Assembly: GCA_004298435.1 (NCBI GenBank)
Contig: SCSF01000133.1
Location: 1 to 64,000 of the forward strand
Length of the DNA stretch: 64,000 nucleotides
DNA from: Beijerinckiaceae bacterium
GTDB lineage: Bacteria > Pseudomonadota > Alphaproteobacteria > Rhizobiales > Beijerinckiaceae
Reading direction: 5' to 3'
Below are positions 17,946 to 26,679 of this stretch, in pieces (position 1 is the first letter of the stretch; each line of letters opens with the position of its first letter). A program made the position numbers and the translations under genes. The notes beneath the pieces are model-generated. The model ran no database searches. It had not been told where the DNA came from and was given only the letters and a program-made list of their open reading frames with translations.

Positions 17946-18503
17946 TCAGCCGACCTTGCGCATATTGCCATAGAGCAGCCGGTCGGCCCGCTCCTGCTCG
18001 GACTCGCGCGAGACGCGTGTCCCGTGGTTGACGAGGTCGGTGGCCTTGAGCAGCACTTCGCGCATAGCGTCTCCGGCGCGCGTGCAGAGTTCCGCGGTCG
18101 TGGAGGAGCTGAGGCTCCCGGCCTTATGCTGTCTGCGGATGGCGGCGACCGCGCCGACGGCGCGCCTGTCGAGATCGGCAACCACAGCTTCAAAATCCCG
18201 CCGAAAGCCGGAATCGAGCGAGGCATAGGCTTCGAGTGCGGAGGTCCGGCCAGGCAGAACTGATTTCGCGAAATAGCTTTGATAGCTTACCGGCCGCCAG
18301 CGCAAGATGTCGTCGATCAATTCAGGCATCACTGGCAAATGCTCGATCAACATCACGATTTCGTTGAATAAATTCAGATAATCGTTGGCGAGCCCGGAGG
18401 CAGGATTGACAATAGCCTCAGCCCGGGTCTGAAGAACGGCGGAGCTCTTCGGCGACGCGGCTATGCCGTCTCTTGTTGGATTGATGTTGGCATTCTCGGC
18501 CAT
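17946..18503 (-). CDS. Conserved alphaproteobacterial hypothetical protein
   Basis: 185 residues, no signal peptide or membrane span. After a disordered leader of about 30 residues, a conserved helical core begins with NPASGLANDYLNLFNEIVML, then MPELIDDILRWRPVSYQSYF and SLDSGFRRDFEAVVADLDRR. I recall very similar proteins in many Hyphomicrobiales, always uncharacterised. It lies 44 bases after sua5 on the same strand. ATG 18503 is used; an in-frame TTG at 18533 is possible. No function is known. Confidence 0.8.
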   Translation of the reverse strand: MAENANINPTRDGIAASPKSSAVLQTRAEAIVNPASGLANDYLNLFNEIVMLIEHLPVMPELIDDILRWRPVSYQSYFAKSVLPGRTSALEAYASLDSGFRRDFEAVVADLDRRAVGAVAAIRRQHKAGSLSSSTTAELCTRAGDAMREVLLKATDLVNHGTRVSRESEQERADRLLYGNMRKVG

Positions 18504-18744
18504 TGCTGACGTCTCGACCCCTGAATCTCCCAACCGAATTTAGCGGGGAGAAGGATAACAATCGGTTTCAAAAATCAGCATTTCCTCCAAACATCGGCCA
18601 TCATCTGTCTTTTTGCGTATTAGGTTGATTCCAAATGGGTCTTTTCACCACAACTGGGGCCTGCCCCTGCGTTACGGAGCCGTCTTCCGGACGCGACTTT
18701 TTGGCCGTGGTTGGCAACAAATCGCCTGCTGAAACGAAGTGCAT

Positions 18745-19479
18745 ATGTGCGGACGCTACTCCCTGACCTCGCCGCCGGAGGCGGTGCGCGATTTCTTCAA
18801 CTATGTCGAGCGGCCGAATTTTCCACCGCGCTTCAATATCGCTCCGACCCAGCCCGTTGGCGTAATCCATGCGGAAACCGATGCCGAAGGGACATGCCGA
18901 CGCCATTTCCGGCTGATGCGCTGGGGGTTTCTTCCGGCATTTGTGAAGGACCCGAAAACCTATCCGCTCGTCTTCAACATCCGCAGCGAAACACTGCGTG
19001 AAAAGCCGAGCTTTCGTGCCGCCATGAAGCGGCGCCGCTGCATTTTCCCGGCGGATGCCTTTTACGAATGGCAGAGACTCGGCCCTCGAAAAGGGGAGAG
19101 CCGGCCCTGGCTCCTGAAGCGGCGGGACGATGCGCCTCTCGCGCTGGCGGGCCTCTGGGAAAGCTGGATGGGACCGGATGGGGAGGAGATCGATACGGCT
19201 GCGATCATCACGACCGCCGCCAACGGCATGACCGCGCCGCTGCATCCGCGTCTGCCGGCGATCATCGAGCCATGCGATCTGGCGTTGTGGCTTGAAACCG
19301 GCGAGGCGAGCCTCGACGACGCCTTTGCGTTGTTGCGCCCTGCGGCAGAAAACGTGCTCACGTTTTTTGAGATCGGCCCCGGGATCAACAAGGCCGACCA
19401 TGACTCGCCCGAAGTGCAGCGGCCGGCTGAAACTCCGGCGGAGCCAACTGCGCCGCCGGAGCAAGGGAGTTTGTTTTAG
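18745..19479 (+). CDS. yedK: SRAP/HMCES-type abasic-site processing protein (YedK family)
   Basis: 244 residues. The start is set by biology: after removal of Met the catalytic Cys (MCGRYSLTS) becomes the N-terminus, so ATG 18745 is used rather than the GTG six bases upstream. Other SRAP residues are present: the NIAPTQPV motif, RCIFPADAFYEWQR with the active-site Glu, and APLHPRLPAII with the conserved His. The family forms a thiazolidine DNA-protein crosslink at abasic sites in single-stranded DNA. It converges on the NirK-like gene, with 14 bases between stops. The C-terminal tail is proline/glutamate-rich. Confidence 0.94.
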   Translation: MCGRYSLTSPPEAVRDFFNYVERPNFPPRFNIAPTQPVGVIHAETDAEGTCRRHFRLMRWGFLPAFVKDPKTYPLVFNIRSETLREKPSFRAAMKRRRCIFPADAFYEWQRLGPRKGESRPWLLKRRDDAPLALAGLWESWMGPDGEEIDTAAIITTAANGMTAPLHPRLPAIIEPCDLALWLETGEASLDDAFALLRPAAENVLTFFEIGPGINKADHDSPEVQRPAETPAEPTAPPEQGSLF

Positions 19480-19493
19480 CAACTCCTGTTTTT

Positions 19494-21512
19494 TCAATGC
19501 TTCGGCGCGGCAGCGCGCCTCGCTTTCACCTCGTCCGCAGTGATGAGTTTGCTCTTGTTGCCCCAGGAAGAGCGCTCGTGGTTGATGATGTCCGCGATCT
19601 CTGCGTCGGTTAATACGCTTTCGAAAGGTGGCATCGGGGTCGCATATACGGTGTCGCCCACTTTCTGATCATGCAGTCCGTTCAGGACCGTGTCGATCTG
19701 CTTCGTTGGATTGGGATCCAGCACGGCGGCATCGCCCTTGAGCGGCGGGAACGCGCCCGGCAGACCCATGCCCGTTGGTTGATGGCAAGCCGAACAGTTG
19801 GCGGAGAACAACGCCGCGCCCTTGGCTGCATCGAAATGATAGGGGCCTGACGGCGCAGAAGGCTTGGGCGCCGCATGCTCCGCGGGTGCTGCCTCAGTCG
19901 CTGGTGAGGTTGGCGTAGAGTTATCGGCCTTGGCCGAAGACCCGCCGCTGCCGCGCACATCGAGAACACCGATCGCGCCGATCATCGCGTGCGCCATATC
20001 GTGATCGACAAAAGCGTATTTGCCGGGATCGGGGATAATGAGGTCGAAGATTGCGCCCGCGCCCGGCCCGACGGTGTAGGTGGATACGCCGCTCAGCGCA
20101 TGAGCCGAATCGCCATCGGGGTAAACTTTATCGAAGATCGCGCCGATGACATGGAACGAACTCCACAGACTTGGCCCGGCATCGACGAAATAGAGCCGCA
20201 CGCGCTTGCCGGCTGTGACCGGCAACGGGTGATCGCGGTACTGGAAGGCCGCGCCATTGAAGACGACTTCATCAGGGCGCTCTTTCAGCATTTTCTCGTA
20301 GCTGGGACCCATGAGCTTGCCGGCGACTTGTTGCGTGTACCACTCGCTTTGTTCAATGACGTAGCTCTCGGCGGCGGGCGGCAGCGGCTCCTTCGGATCA
20401 ACGACCATGACGCCATACATGCCGCTCGCAATATGCAGCAGCACGGGCGGTGTCCCGCAGTGATAGATGAATGCGCCGGGCACGCGCGCCACAAATGAGA
20501 ACTTGATCGATTTGCCGGGCAGCACGTCCACATAATGCTGGCTGGGCGCAGTCATGGCGGAGTGGAAATCAATGGAATGCTGCATCATTCCATGATTGGT
20601 GAAGGTCACATGGACCGTCTGTCCCTGCCGCACATGAATGATCGGGCCAGGCACGCTGCCGCCGAACGTCCACGCCTGATAGTCGACGCCGCTGGCGATC
20701 GCGACGGACTTGTCGGATGCGACCAGATGGACGCTGACACTGTCGCCCGTACCGATCAGCGGCGGCAGCCGCGCATCGCGCGGCGCGGCAATCGGTTTAT
20801 TGGAGGCAAGCGAAAGCGGTGAGACGGCCGCGGCGGCAGCGACCGTCGAAGGTGATCTCACATTCAATGTGCTGTGCAGCCCGCCGATCAGGAGCACCAC
20901 CAGCACTGCGACAGCCAGCATCGCTGGAATCTGCACGCGCCACGGGAGGGCGGGCGGCTCATGCGCGAACGTTTCATCGGTGCTCCATTCGGAGATGATG
21001 CGCCAGCGGGGCCAGCGCCGCTCAATGAAAAAGTCCAGGCTATAAGGGTTGCGCCCTTCAAGGGTATCGATGCCGATCAGGGCGACGAAGATCAGCACAT
21101 AGCTGATCGCAGTCCCCATATTGTTTGCGCCGACTGTATAGGGGCCGCCGAAGCCTTCCGCCGTGCTCCACACCAGCAGGCTGAACAGGGCGCCGATCAC
21201 ATACAGGGATTTGCGTGCAAAGCCGGTGAGCAGCGCCAGCGCGATCAGCGTTTCGACGATCCGTGTGAGCCAGGTGAAGAGCAGGACGTGAGGTGTTACG
21301 AGGGCGATCCACATGGCGAACCAGGGCGCCAGAAAAGCTGGCTGCCCTTGAGCGGCATTATGAAGATAGCCGACGTAGTGGACGGCGAAATCAGGCGACC
21401 AGGTGAGGGCGGCGCCGACTGCCCATATAACGCCGAAGGCAATTCGCAGCGCGGCGGTCGCGATGGGTGGCCAAAATCTGGAAAAAGAACCGTGAGGATT
21501 AATATGGGGCAT
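19494..21512 (-). CDS. Triple fusion: DoxX-like membrane domain, copper nitrite reductase (NirK), cytochrome c
   Basis: 672 residues. Residues 1-150 hold four to five membrane spans with the DoxX-like signature AEGFGGPYTVGA and TAISYVLIFVALIG; another span follows at 192-211. Residues 240-520 are a two-cupredoxin NirK: type 1 Cu ligands H312, C352, H360, M365; type 2 Cu ligands H317, H351, H504; catalytic D315 and H454. The sequence around H454 (SSFHVIGAIFDKVY) fits Geobacillus- and Ralstonia-type NirK. After a Pro/Ala linker, residues 557-650 form a class I cytochrome c (CSACH 573-577, likely axial M627). All ligands are intact, so nitrite reduction to NO is predicted, membrane-anchored and fed through its own heme. 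No denitrification neighbours are present. Confidence 0.9.
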   Translation of the reverse strand: MPHINPHGSFSRFWPPIATAALRIAFGVIWAVGAALTWSPDFAVHYVGYLHNAAQGQPAFLAPWFAMWIALVTPHVLLFTWLTRIVETLIALALLTGFARKSLYVIGALFSLLVWSTAEGFGGPYTVGANNMGTAISYVLIFVALIGIDTLEGRNPYSLDFFIERRWPRWRIISEWSTDETFAHEPPALPWRVQIPAMLAVAVLVVLLIGGLHSTLNVRSPSTVAAAAAVSPLSLASNKPIAAPRDARLPPLIGTGDSVSVHLVASDKSVAIASGVDYQAWTFGGSVPGPIIHVRQGQTVHVTFTNHGMMQHSIDFHSAMTAPSQHYVDVLPGKSIKFSFVARVPGAFIYHCGTPPVLLHIASGMYGVMVVDPKEPLPPAAESYVIEQSEWYTQQVAGKLMGPSYEKMLKERPDEVVFNGAAFQYRDHPLPVTAGKRVRLYFVDAGPSLWSSFHVIGAIFDKVYPDGDSAHALSGVSTYTVGPGAGAIFDLIIPDPGKYAFVDHDMAHAMIGAIGVLDVRGSGGSSAKADNSTPTSPATEAAPAEHAAPKPSAPSGPYHFDAAKGAALFSANCSACHQPTGMGLPGAFPPLKGDAAVLDPNPTKQIDTVLNGLHDQKVGDTVYATPMPPFESVLTDAEIADIINHERSSWGNKSKLITADEVKARRAAAPKH

Positions 21513-21565
21513 GTAACACCCGTTTGGGCCGGAATGGCGGAAGCGAGCGACACGAACGTATCAGC

Positions 21566-21580
21566 AAAATGATTCATTTT
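21566..21580 (-). promoter_or_regulatory. Perfect 15-base palindrome upstream of the NirK fusion, NsrR-like
   Basis: AAAATGA-T-TCATTTT is a perfect 7-1-7 inverted repeat, 53 bases upstream of the ATG at 21512 and between two genes of the same strand. Its AAAATG...CATTTT form recalls a half-site of the nitric-oxide sensor NsrR. No regulator gene is nearby, so the identity of the binding protein is a guess. Confidence 0.4.
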
Positions 21581-21601
21581 AGCTGTGGCAAAGCGCGGCA
21601 A

Positions 21602-23041
21602 TTAAAGCACTTTACCCGGATTAAGAATGCTTTTGGGATCGAGCGTCGCCTTCAGGCTTCGCATGAGATCGAGCGCCACGGGGTCCTTCACGCCGGGCAG
21701 CAGTTTGCGTTTTAGCTGACCGATCCCATGTTCGGCCGAGATCGACCCCTTATGCGCTGCGACGATCGCATGGACGATCTCGTTGACGGAATCCCACTGC
21801 GCGAGAAAGCCCGCTTTATCCGCGCCGACCGGCTGCGACACATTGCAATGGATATTGCCGTCGCCGAGGTGGCCGAAGGCGACGAGCCGCGCGCCGGGCA
21901 TGTATCGCGTCACCGCTGCCTCGACTTCTGTGAGAAATGCCGGCACGTCGGAGACGGGCACGGAAACGTCATGCTTGATCGAACCGCCTTCATACCGCTG
22001 CGAGTCGGGCAGACGTTCGCGCACGCGCCAGAAGGCGCTGCGCTGATCCGTTGAGCCTGCAACCGAGGCATCCTCGATGATGCCGTTTTTCTTCGCTTCG
22101 TCCAGAAGCCGGCCCATGCGCGCGTCCAATCCGTCCGACTGGGAAGCCAGTTCCATGAGGACGTAGTGATTGTGCCGCGCCGGTAAAGGATCGCTTGTAT
22201 TTGCCTCGTGCGCGAGAACGAAATCGATCCCGATGCGCGGGATCAGTTCGAACGTCTTCACGTCATTGCCCGCGACCGCGTGTGCAAGATCGAGCAGCCG
22301 CAGGGCCTGGCGAGGATCGCGCAAACCTGCGAAGGCCGTCGCGAACACGCGCGGCTTCGGATAAAGTTTCAGCACTGCGGCGGTGATGATGCCGAGCGTG
22401 CCTTCCGAGCCGATGAAGAGATTTTTCAGATCGTAGCCCGTGTTGTTTTTTCTGAGCTTCGAGAGATCCGAAAGGATCCGCCCGTCGGCGAGCACCACTT
22501 CAAGGCCCAGCGTGAGATCGCGTGCGTTGCCATAGGCGAGCACCGCGACGCCGCCGGCATTGGTGGCGAGATTGCCGCCAATCGTGCAGGTGTGTTCCGA
22601 AGCGAACGAGAGCGGGAAATAACGGTCGGCGCGATCGGCCTCGGCATGCACTTGCGCGAGCGTCATACCGGCTTCGACAATGAGCGTGTTGGAGGAGGGA
22701 TCGGCCTCGCGCAGCCTGTTCATGCGGGTGAGAGATAATATAAGTTCGTCGCCGCGCGCCGATGGCACCTGGCCGCCGACAAGCCCGGTATTGCCGCCCT
22801 GTGGCACGACCGCGGTGCCGGTCTCGGCGCAGAGCGCAACCAGCGTGGCGACTTCCGCCGTTGAGGCGGGCCGGGCGACGCAGAGCGCCTTGCTGTGGAA
22901 ACGGTCGCGCGGCTCAGTGAGATAGGAGGCCATCTCCGCCGGAGCGGTTATGACATTTGCCGCGCCGATGATGCTTTCGAGACGCGATAGAAAGTCCGCA
23001 TCTCGCGGCGCATGCGAAGCGGTTTCAGCGTTTGGGCTCAT
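21602..23041 (-). CDS. GlcD-like FAD-binding oxidoreductase (2-hydroxyacid dehydrogenase)
   Basis: 479 residues with an N-terminal FAD-binding type 4 domain (about 40-220: VVPQGGNTGLVGGQVP, then FASEHTCTIGGNLATNAGGV) and a C-terminal GlcD/D2HGDH-like cap domain (about 230-475: VAFGHLGDGNIHCNVSQP with metal-binding histidines, SAEHGIGQLKRKLL). It oxidises a D-2-hydroxyacid such as D-lactate, glycolate or D-2-hydroxyglutarate and passes electrons to a quinone or electron-transfer flavoprotein. The exact substrate cannot be told; 2-hydroxyglutarate dehydrogenase-like is my first choice. ATG 23041. It lies 89 bases upstream of the NirK fusion on the same strand. Confidence 0.9.
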   Translation of the reverse strand: MSPNAETASHAPRDADFLSRLESIIGAANVITAPAEMASYLTEPRDRFHSKALCVARPASTAEVATLVALCAETGTAVVPQGGNTGLVGGQVPSARGDELILSLTRMNRLREADPSSNTLIVEAGMTLAQVHAEADRADRYFPLSFASEHTCTIGGNLATNAGGVAVLAYGNARDLTLGLEVVLADGRILSDLSKLRKNNTGYDLKNLFIGSEGTLGIITAAVLKLYPKPRVFATAFAGLRDPRQALRLLDLAHAVAGNDVKTFELIPRIGIDFVLAHEANTSDPLPARHNHYVLMELASQSDGLDARMGRLLDEAKKNGIIEDASVAGSTDQRSAFWRVRERLPDSQRYEGGSIKHDVSVPVSDVPAFLTEVEAAVTRYMPGARLVAFGHLGDGNIHCNVSQPVGADKAGFLAQWDSVNEIVHAIVAAHKGSISAEHGIGQLKRKLLPGVKDPVALDLMRSLKATLDPKSILNPGKVL

Positions 23042-23086
23042 GGTTTCGCACCCATATTTCGTGCGGTCGAATTGAGCTGCGCGGCC

Positions 23087-24391
23087 TCAGCCGAGAAGCT
23101 TTCGGCTGCGGCGCGTTTTCTTCGCCACACGCCGCAGCACGGCAACGATCTCGACATGCGGCGAGTAACGAAATTGATCGAATGGCTTTATGCTCTCGAC
23201 GGTGTAGCCGCCAAATTCAAGAAGCGCGATGTCGCGGGCGAAACTTATGGGATTGCAGGAGACGGCGACGACGAGCGGCGTCATTGAACCCGCGAGGGCC
23301 TGCGCCTGCAACTCCGCGCCTGCGCGCGGCGGATCGAAAACTACGGCATCATAAGGGGCCAATTCCGCGGCGGTAAAGGGACGGCGGAAGAGATCGCGTT
23401 TTTCGATGCTGACAGGCCGAAGCTCGGGCCTTGCCCGCGCTGCTTTCAAAAGCGCAGCGAGAGCCGGGCCGTCGCTGTCGGCGGCGTGTACCTGAATCGT
23501 TTCGGCGAGCCGGAGCGAAAACGTGCCGACGCCGGCAAAAAGATCGAGGCCGCGTGCGCTGCCGGAAAAGGCTTCGGTGACGGCTTGCGCCAGCGCCGTT
23601 TCTCCCGATTCCGTCGCCTGGAGAAAAGCGCCTGTCGGCGGCGCGACATCGGTCTTGCCCATGCGCAGGATCGGGGCGCGGCGCTCGATGACGAGCATTC
23701 CATGGTTGGAAAGCCGCGCCAGATCGTGGCGTTCTGCGACTCCGATCAGGGCGGCGAGGCGGGTCGCATCGAGCGCCCCATGCCCTCTGATATCGACATC
23801 GAGACCGCTCAGCGTCGCAGTGAAAAGCATATCGAGCGGCTTGCGGGCGGATTTCAGCGCCACAGCGATCGCGCGCGCTGCCGGAAGCGCACTCGCCATC
23901 GACGATGCGAGAACAGGACAACTTTCGATCGCTACGATTTCGTGCGCGCGGGCCTTCATAAAGCCGACATGCACTTCCTTTCCGGGGCCGAAGCGGGCAT
24001 GAAAGGTGGCGCGCCGGCGGCCTTCGCCGTGGGCGTCAACCAGCGCGCCAACTTCCGCCGTCACATTGGCCCGTTTCAAGGCGGCGGCGACAAGGCCGCG
24101 TTTCCACTCAGCATAGGCAATGGGCGCGAGAGCCTGCACGGCGCAGCCGCCGCAGACGCCATAATAGGGGCAGAAGGGTGCGATCCGCTCAGGCGAGGCT
24201 TCGATGATTTCGACAAGATCGCCGCGATCGCCCGCGACTTCTGCGCGTATCGTCTCGCCCGCGAGAGCATAGGGCACATAGATCGGCCCTTTGTCGCCCT
24301 GCGCGATGCCTTCGCCGCGCTGGCCGAGGCGTTCGATCTGCAAGGTCGTGTATTGCCGATTGGTCTTTGGAGCTTCAGCCGCCGCGCTCAT
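23087..24391 (-). CDS. Class I SAM-dependent RNA m5U methyltransferase, RlmD/TrmA family
   Basis: 434 residues. An N-terminal TRAM domain (about 15-70) is followed by the [4Fe-4S] cysteine motif CPYYGVCGGCAVQ, then the Rossmann-like SAM domain with GLDLFAGVGTFSLRLAE and VFDPPRAGAELQAQ, and the catalytic cysteine motif VAVSCNPISFARDIALL. It methylates uridine C5 in rRNA or tRNA; which RNA is not determined. The ATG at 24391 overlaps the tlyA stop by 4 bases, so the two are coupled and likely co-transcribed. Confidence 0.92.
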   Translation of the reverse strand: MSAAAEAPKTNRQYTTLQIERLGQRGEGIAQGDKGPIYVPYALAGETIRAEVAGDRGDLVEIIEASPERIAPFCPYYGVCGGCAVQALAPIAYAEWKRGLVAAALKRANVTAEVGALVDAHGEGRRRATFHARFGPGKEVHVGFMKARAHEIVAIESCPVLASSMASALPAARAIAVALKSARKPLDMLFTATLSGLDVDIRGHGALDATRLAALIGVAERHDLARLSNHGMLVIERRAPILRMGKTDVAPPTGAFLQATESGETALAQAVTEAFSGSARGLDLFAGVGTFSLRLAETIQVHAADSDGPALAALLKAARARPELRPVSIEKRDLFRRPFTAAELAPYDAVVFDPPRAGAELQAQALAGSMTPLVVAVSCNPISFARDIALLEFGGYTVESIKPFDQFRYSPHVEIVAVLRRVAKKTRRSRKLLG

Positions 24392-25140
24392 TCAGCCATC
24401 TTTCTGGCGCCAATCAGATATTCGCGATTGCCGTCACCGCCTTCAATCGGAGACGGGATGACTCCCGCGACCACGCACCCGCTGTTTTGCACGAAACTTT
24501 CGATTTCGTCGCGGGCGCGCTCCCTTGCTGCCTCGTTCTTGACGATGCCCTTGACGACAAAGGCAGGGCCGACCTCGAACTGCGGCTTGATCAGGGCAAC
24601 GAGCATGGACATCGGCGGCGCGAGAGAAATTATGGTGGGGAGGACAAGCTTCAGCGAGATAAAGCTGACATCGCAGGTAATCAGTTGCAGGGGTTCCTGA
24701 AAATCGGTGGAGGTCAGTTTCCGCACGTCCAACGCTTCTTTGGCAATGACGCGCGGATCGGCTTTGAGCCTCGGGTGAAGCTGGCCGCGGCCGACATCGA
24801 CGGCATAGACCTGCGCCGCGCCGCGGCTCAACAGAACATCCGTGAAACCGCCGGTCGAGGCGCCGACATCAAGGCAAATAAGGCCCTGCGGGTTGAAGCC
24901 GAAGGCATCGAGAGCCGCAGCGAGCTTGACGCCGCCGCGCGACACCCACGGGTAGGGCGCCGCCGCTTCAATCCGATCGGAGGGCGCAACGAGAGCCGAG
25001 GCTTTCAAAAGAACGCGGCCTTCGATGCTGACGAGGCCTGCCTCGATCGCCTCCCGCGCTTTGGCGCGGCTTTCGAAAAGACCGCGCTCTACGAGAGCGC
25101 GGTCGGCACGTTGATAAGGCGTGGACTCAGAGACGGGCAT
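24388..25140 (-). CDS. tlyA: TlyA family rRNA 2'-O-methyltransferase
   Basis: 250 residues. An N-terminal S4 RNA-binding domain (about 8-65: RADRALVERGLFESRAKARE) is joined to an FtsJ/RrmJ-like methyltransferase domain with the SAM loop DVGASTGGFTDVLL (91-104) and YAVDVGRGQLHPRL. The conserved catalytic Lys lies in SRGGVKLA, with Asp in TCDVSFISLKLVLP and a second Lys in IKPQFEVG. TlyA methylates 16S and 23S rRNA cytidines. ATG 25140. In many relatives this gene directly follows dxs; here two other genes separate them. Confidence 0.93.
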   Translation of the reverse strand: MPVSESTPYQRADRALVERGLFESRAKAREAIEAGLVSIEGRVLLKASALVAPSDRIEAAAPYPWVSRGGVKLAAALDAFGFNPQGLICLDVGASTGGFTDVLLSRGAAQVYAVDVGRGQLHPRLKADPRVIAKEALDVRKLTSTDFQEPLQLITCDVSFISLKLVLPTIISLAPPMSMLVALIKPQFEVGPAFVVKGIVKNEAARERARDEIESFVQNSGCVVAGVIPSPIEGGDGNREYLIGARKMAE

Positions 25141-25176
25141 TACGGCCCTTATGATCCGCGCGACTGTGACGGAAGA

Positions 25177-26607
25177 TCATCGCCTTTCGTCCCGCTTGTC
25201 CTCGCCGCGATGGCCGCCACCCTGATTCGGATGCGCATTGGCAGGGCCATGCGCCTGCGGACGCCCGCGCTCGCCGCCGTTATGCGGCGCGGCAGGCGGA
25301 TGGTTCGGCTCGTGTCGCTGCATCTGGGCAGGCGCCTGGCGGTGCTGCATCTGCATCGGTGCCTGGCGCCCTGGAGCAGGACGCTCTCCTTGCGGCCTTG
25401 GTTGGGCATGGTTGGGCGCGGCATGTCGCCCGGCGGGCTGCGCAGATGGACGCTCCTGCCGCATCGCGGGATTCGCATTGCCGCCCCTCATCCCGGGCTT
25501 TTCGTGCGGGGTGGCCGCTGGTTTGTTTCCTCCGACAGCACCATGTCCCCGCATCTTTTCATTGGCGCCCGGATGCTGTCCGTTAGCGCCCCGATGCTCC
25601 GGCGTCATCGCCGGCTTGCCCTGCTGATTTCCCGGGGCGGTTTTTTCTCCGGGCTTCATCATATTATGCTGCCCGTTTTGTTCATGCCGCCCATTTTGAG
25701 AATTCGGCACGCCGTGCTGTCCGCTTTCGGGGGTGGCCGCGCCGTGCCCCCGGCCTTCTGGCTTTATCGTTCCCGGCTGGGCCGCTCCCGGCTTTGTCAT
25801 TCCCGGTTTCATCGATTCGGGATGAGCGCCGTTTGCGGGATTTGCTTCGCCTTCGTGGCGCGAAGGCACAACGCCTGTTCCCTTGAACTGCGCCGGATGT
25901 GCGGTTGCAGCGACAGGCGGCCTGCCGTGATTGGCTTTGTTGGAGAGCGATTTATCGTTCCTGGCGGCGGTGACGTTCTTCTCCTGAACCACCGTCGGCG
26001 CAAAGTGCTGTTGCCTTGCGAATGTCCGCTGCTCTTTTGTCTCACGGGCTTTTGTGCCGCCGTTGCCGCCGTTGAAACTGACGCGGTTCACGTTGCGATT
26101 CACAATTACCGTCTTCTCGTAAACATTGGTGATGTTCTTTGTCGTGATGTTGGTCACGGAGCGGTTGTAGAAGAAATGTCCGTCGCGCCAACGGCCGCCT
26201 TCATAGCCCTCACCGGTGTAGCCGTGGCCATAATGAATGCCGCCATAATAGCCGACGCGCGTTCCCCAATAGCCGTGATGGAAGAGATATGAGCCGCCAG
26301 CCCAGCCCCAATAACCAGGCGTCCACAAAAGCCCGGCACGGGGCGGTTCGACCCAAGTGCCCGGAACCCAATAATAATCTTCGTCATCGTAGCTCCACGA
26401 CCAATATCCGGGTGTCCAGACATAGCCTGGCCCGGGCAGCGGCGGCTGTTCATACACCGGCAGGGGCGGCGGTGCTGAACTGACCACCACAGGTGGCTGA
26501 CATGCTACTGTTTGCGCTTGCGCTGGAGCAATGGAAAGCGTCGCAAAGCCAAGAAGAACCATAAACGACGAAGAACAGATGAGTTTTTTTGAGTAGCAAT
26601 TCGGCAT
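25177..26607 (-). CDS. Secreted YXWGXW-repeat protein with a long disordered tail
   Basis: 476 residues. A signal peptide ends near AQAQ (about residue 32). The first domain has repeated aromatic motifs (YVWTPGYWSWSYDDEDYYW, LLWTPGYWGWAGGSYLFHHG, HGYWGTRVGYYGG) as in YXWGXW/WXXGXW-repeat proteins (PF12779). A charged Asn/Val segment follows, then about 280 residues of low-complexity Gly/Pro/His/Met/Asn/Gln sequence with imperfect KPG repeats. The tail is probably disordered and surface-exposed; its His and Met content could bind metal. ATG 26607 is used rather than an upstream alternative because it begins the signal peptide. Function unknown. Confidence 0.82.
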   Translation of the reverse strand: MPNCYSKKLICSSSFMVLLGFATLSIAPAQAQTVACQPPVVVSSAPPPLPVYEQPPLPGPGYVWTPGYWSWSYDDEDYYWVPGTWVEPPRAGLLWTPGYWGWAGGSYLFHHGYWGTRVGYYGGIHYGHGYTGEGYEGGRWRDGHFFYNRSVTNITTKNITNVYEKTVIVNRNVNRVSFNGGNGGTKARETKEQRTFARQQHFAPTVVQEKNVTAARNDKSLSNKANHGRPPVAATAHPAQFKGTGVVPSRHEGEANPANGAHPESMKPGMTKPGAAQPGTIKPEGRGHGAATPESGQHGVPNSQNGRHEQNGQHNMMKPGEKTAPGNQQGKPAMTPEHRGANGQHPGANEKMRGHGAVGGNKPAATPHEKPGMRGGNANPAMRQERPSAQPAGRHAAPNHAQPRPQGERPAPGRQAPMQMQHRQAPAQMQRHEPNHPPAAPHNGGERGRPQAHGPANAHPNQGGGHRGEDKRDERR

Positions 26608-26679
26608 GTTAAGACTCGCCTTTGTTGTTGATCGGCTACGCCGACATTTTTGACAGCGCATTATGTCGAATTGCGGAAC

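Noticed and set aside
24367-26292. A 641-codon open frame on the plus strand
   Set aside because: It lies opposite tlyA and the YXWGXW gene; its Arg/Leu/Pro-rich sequence is typical antisense shadow.
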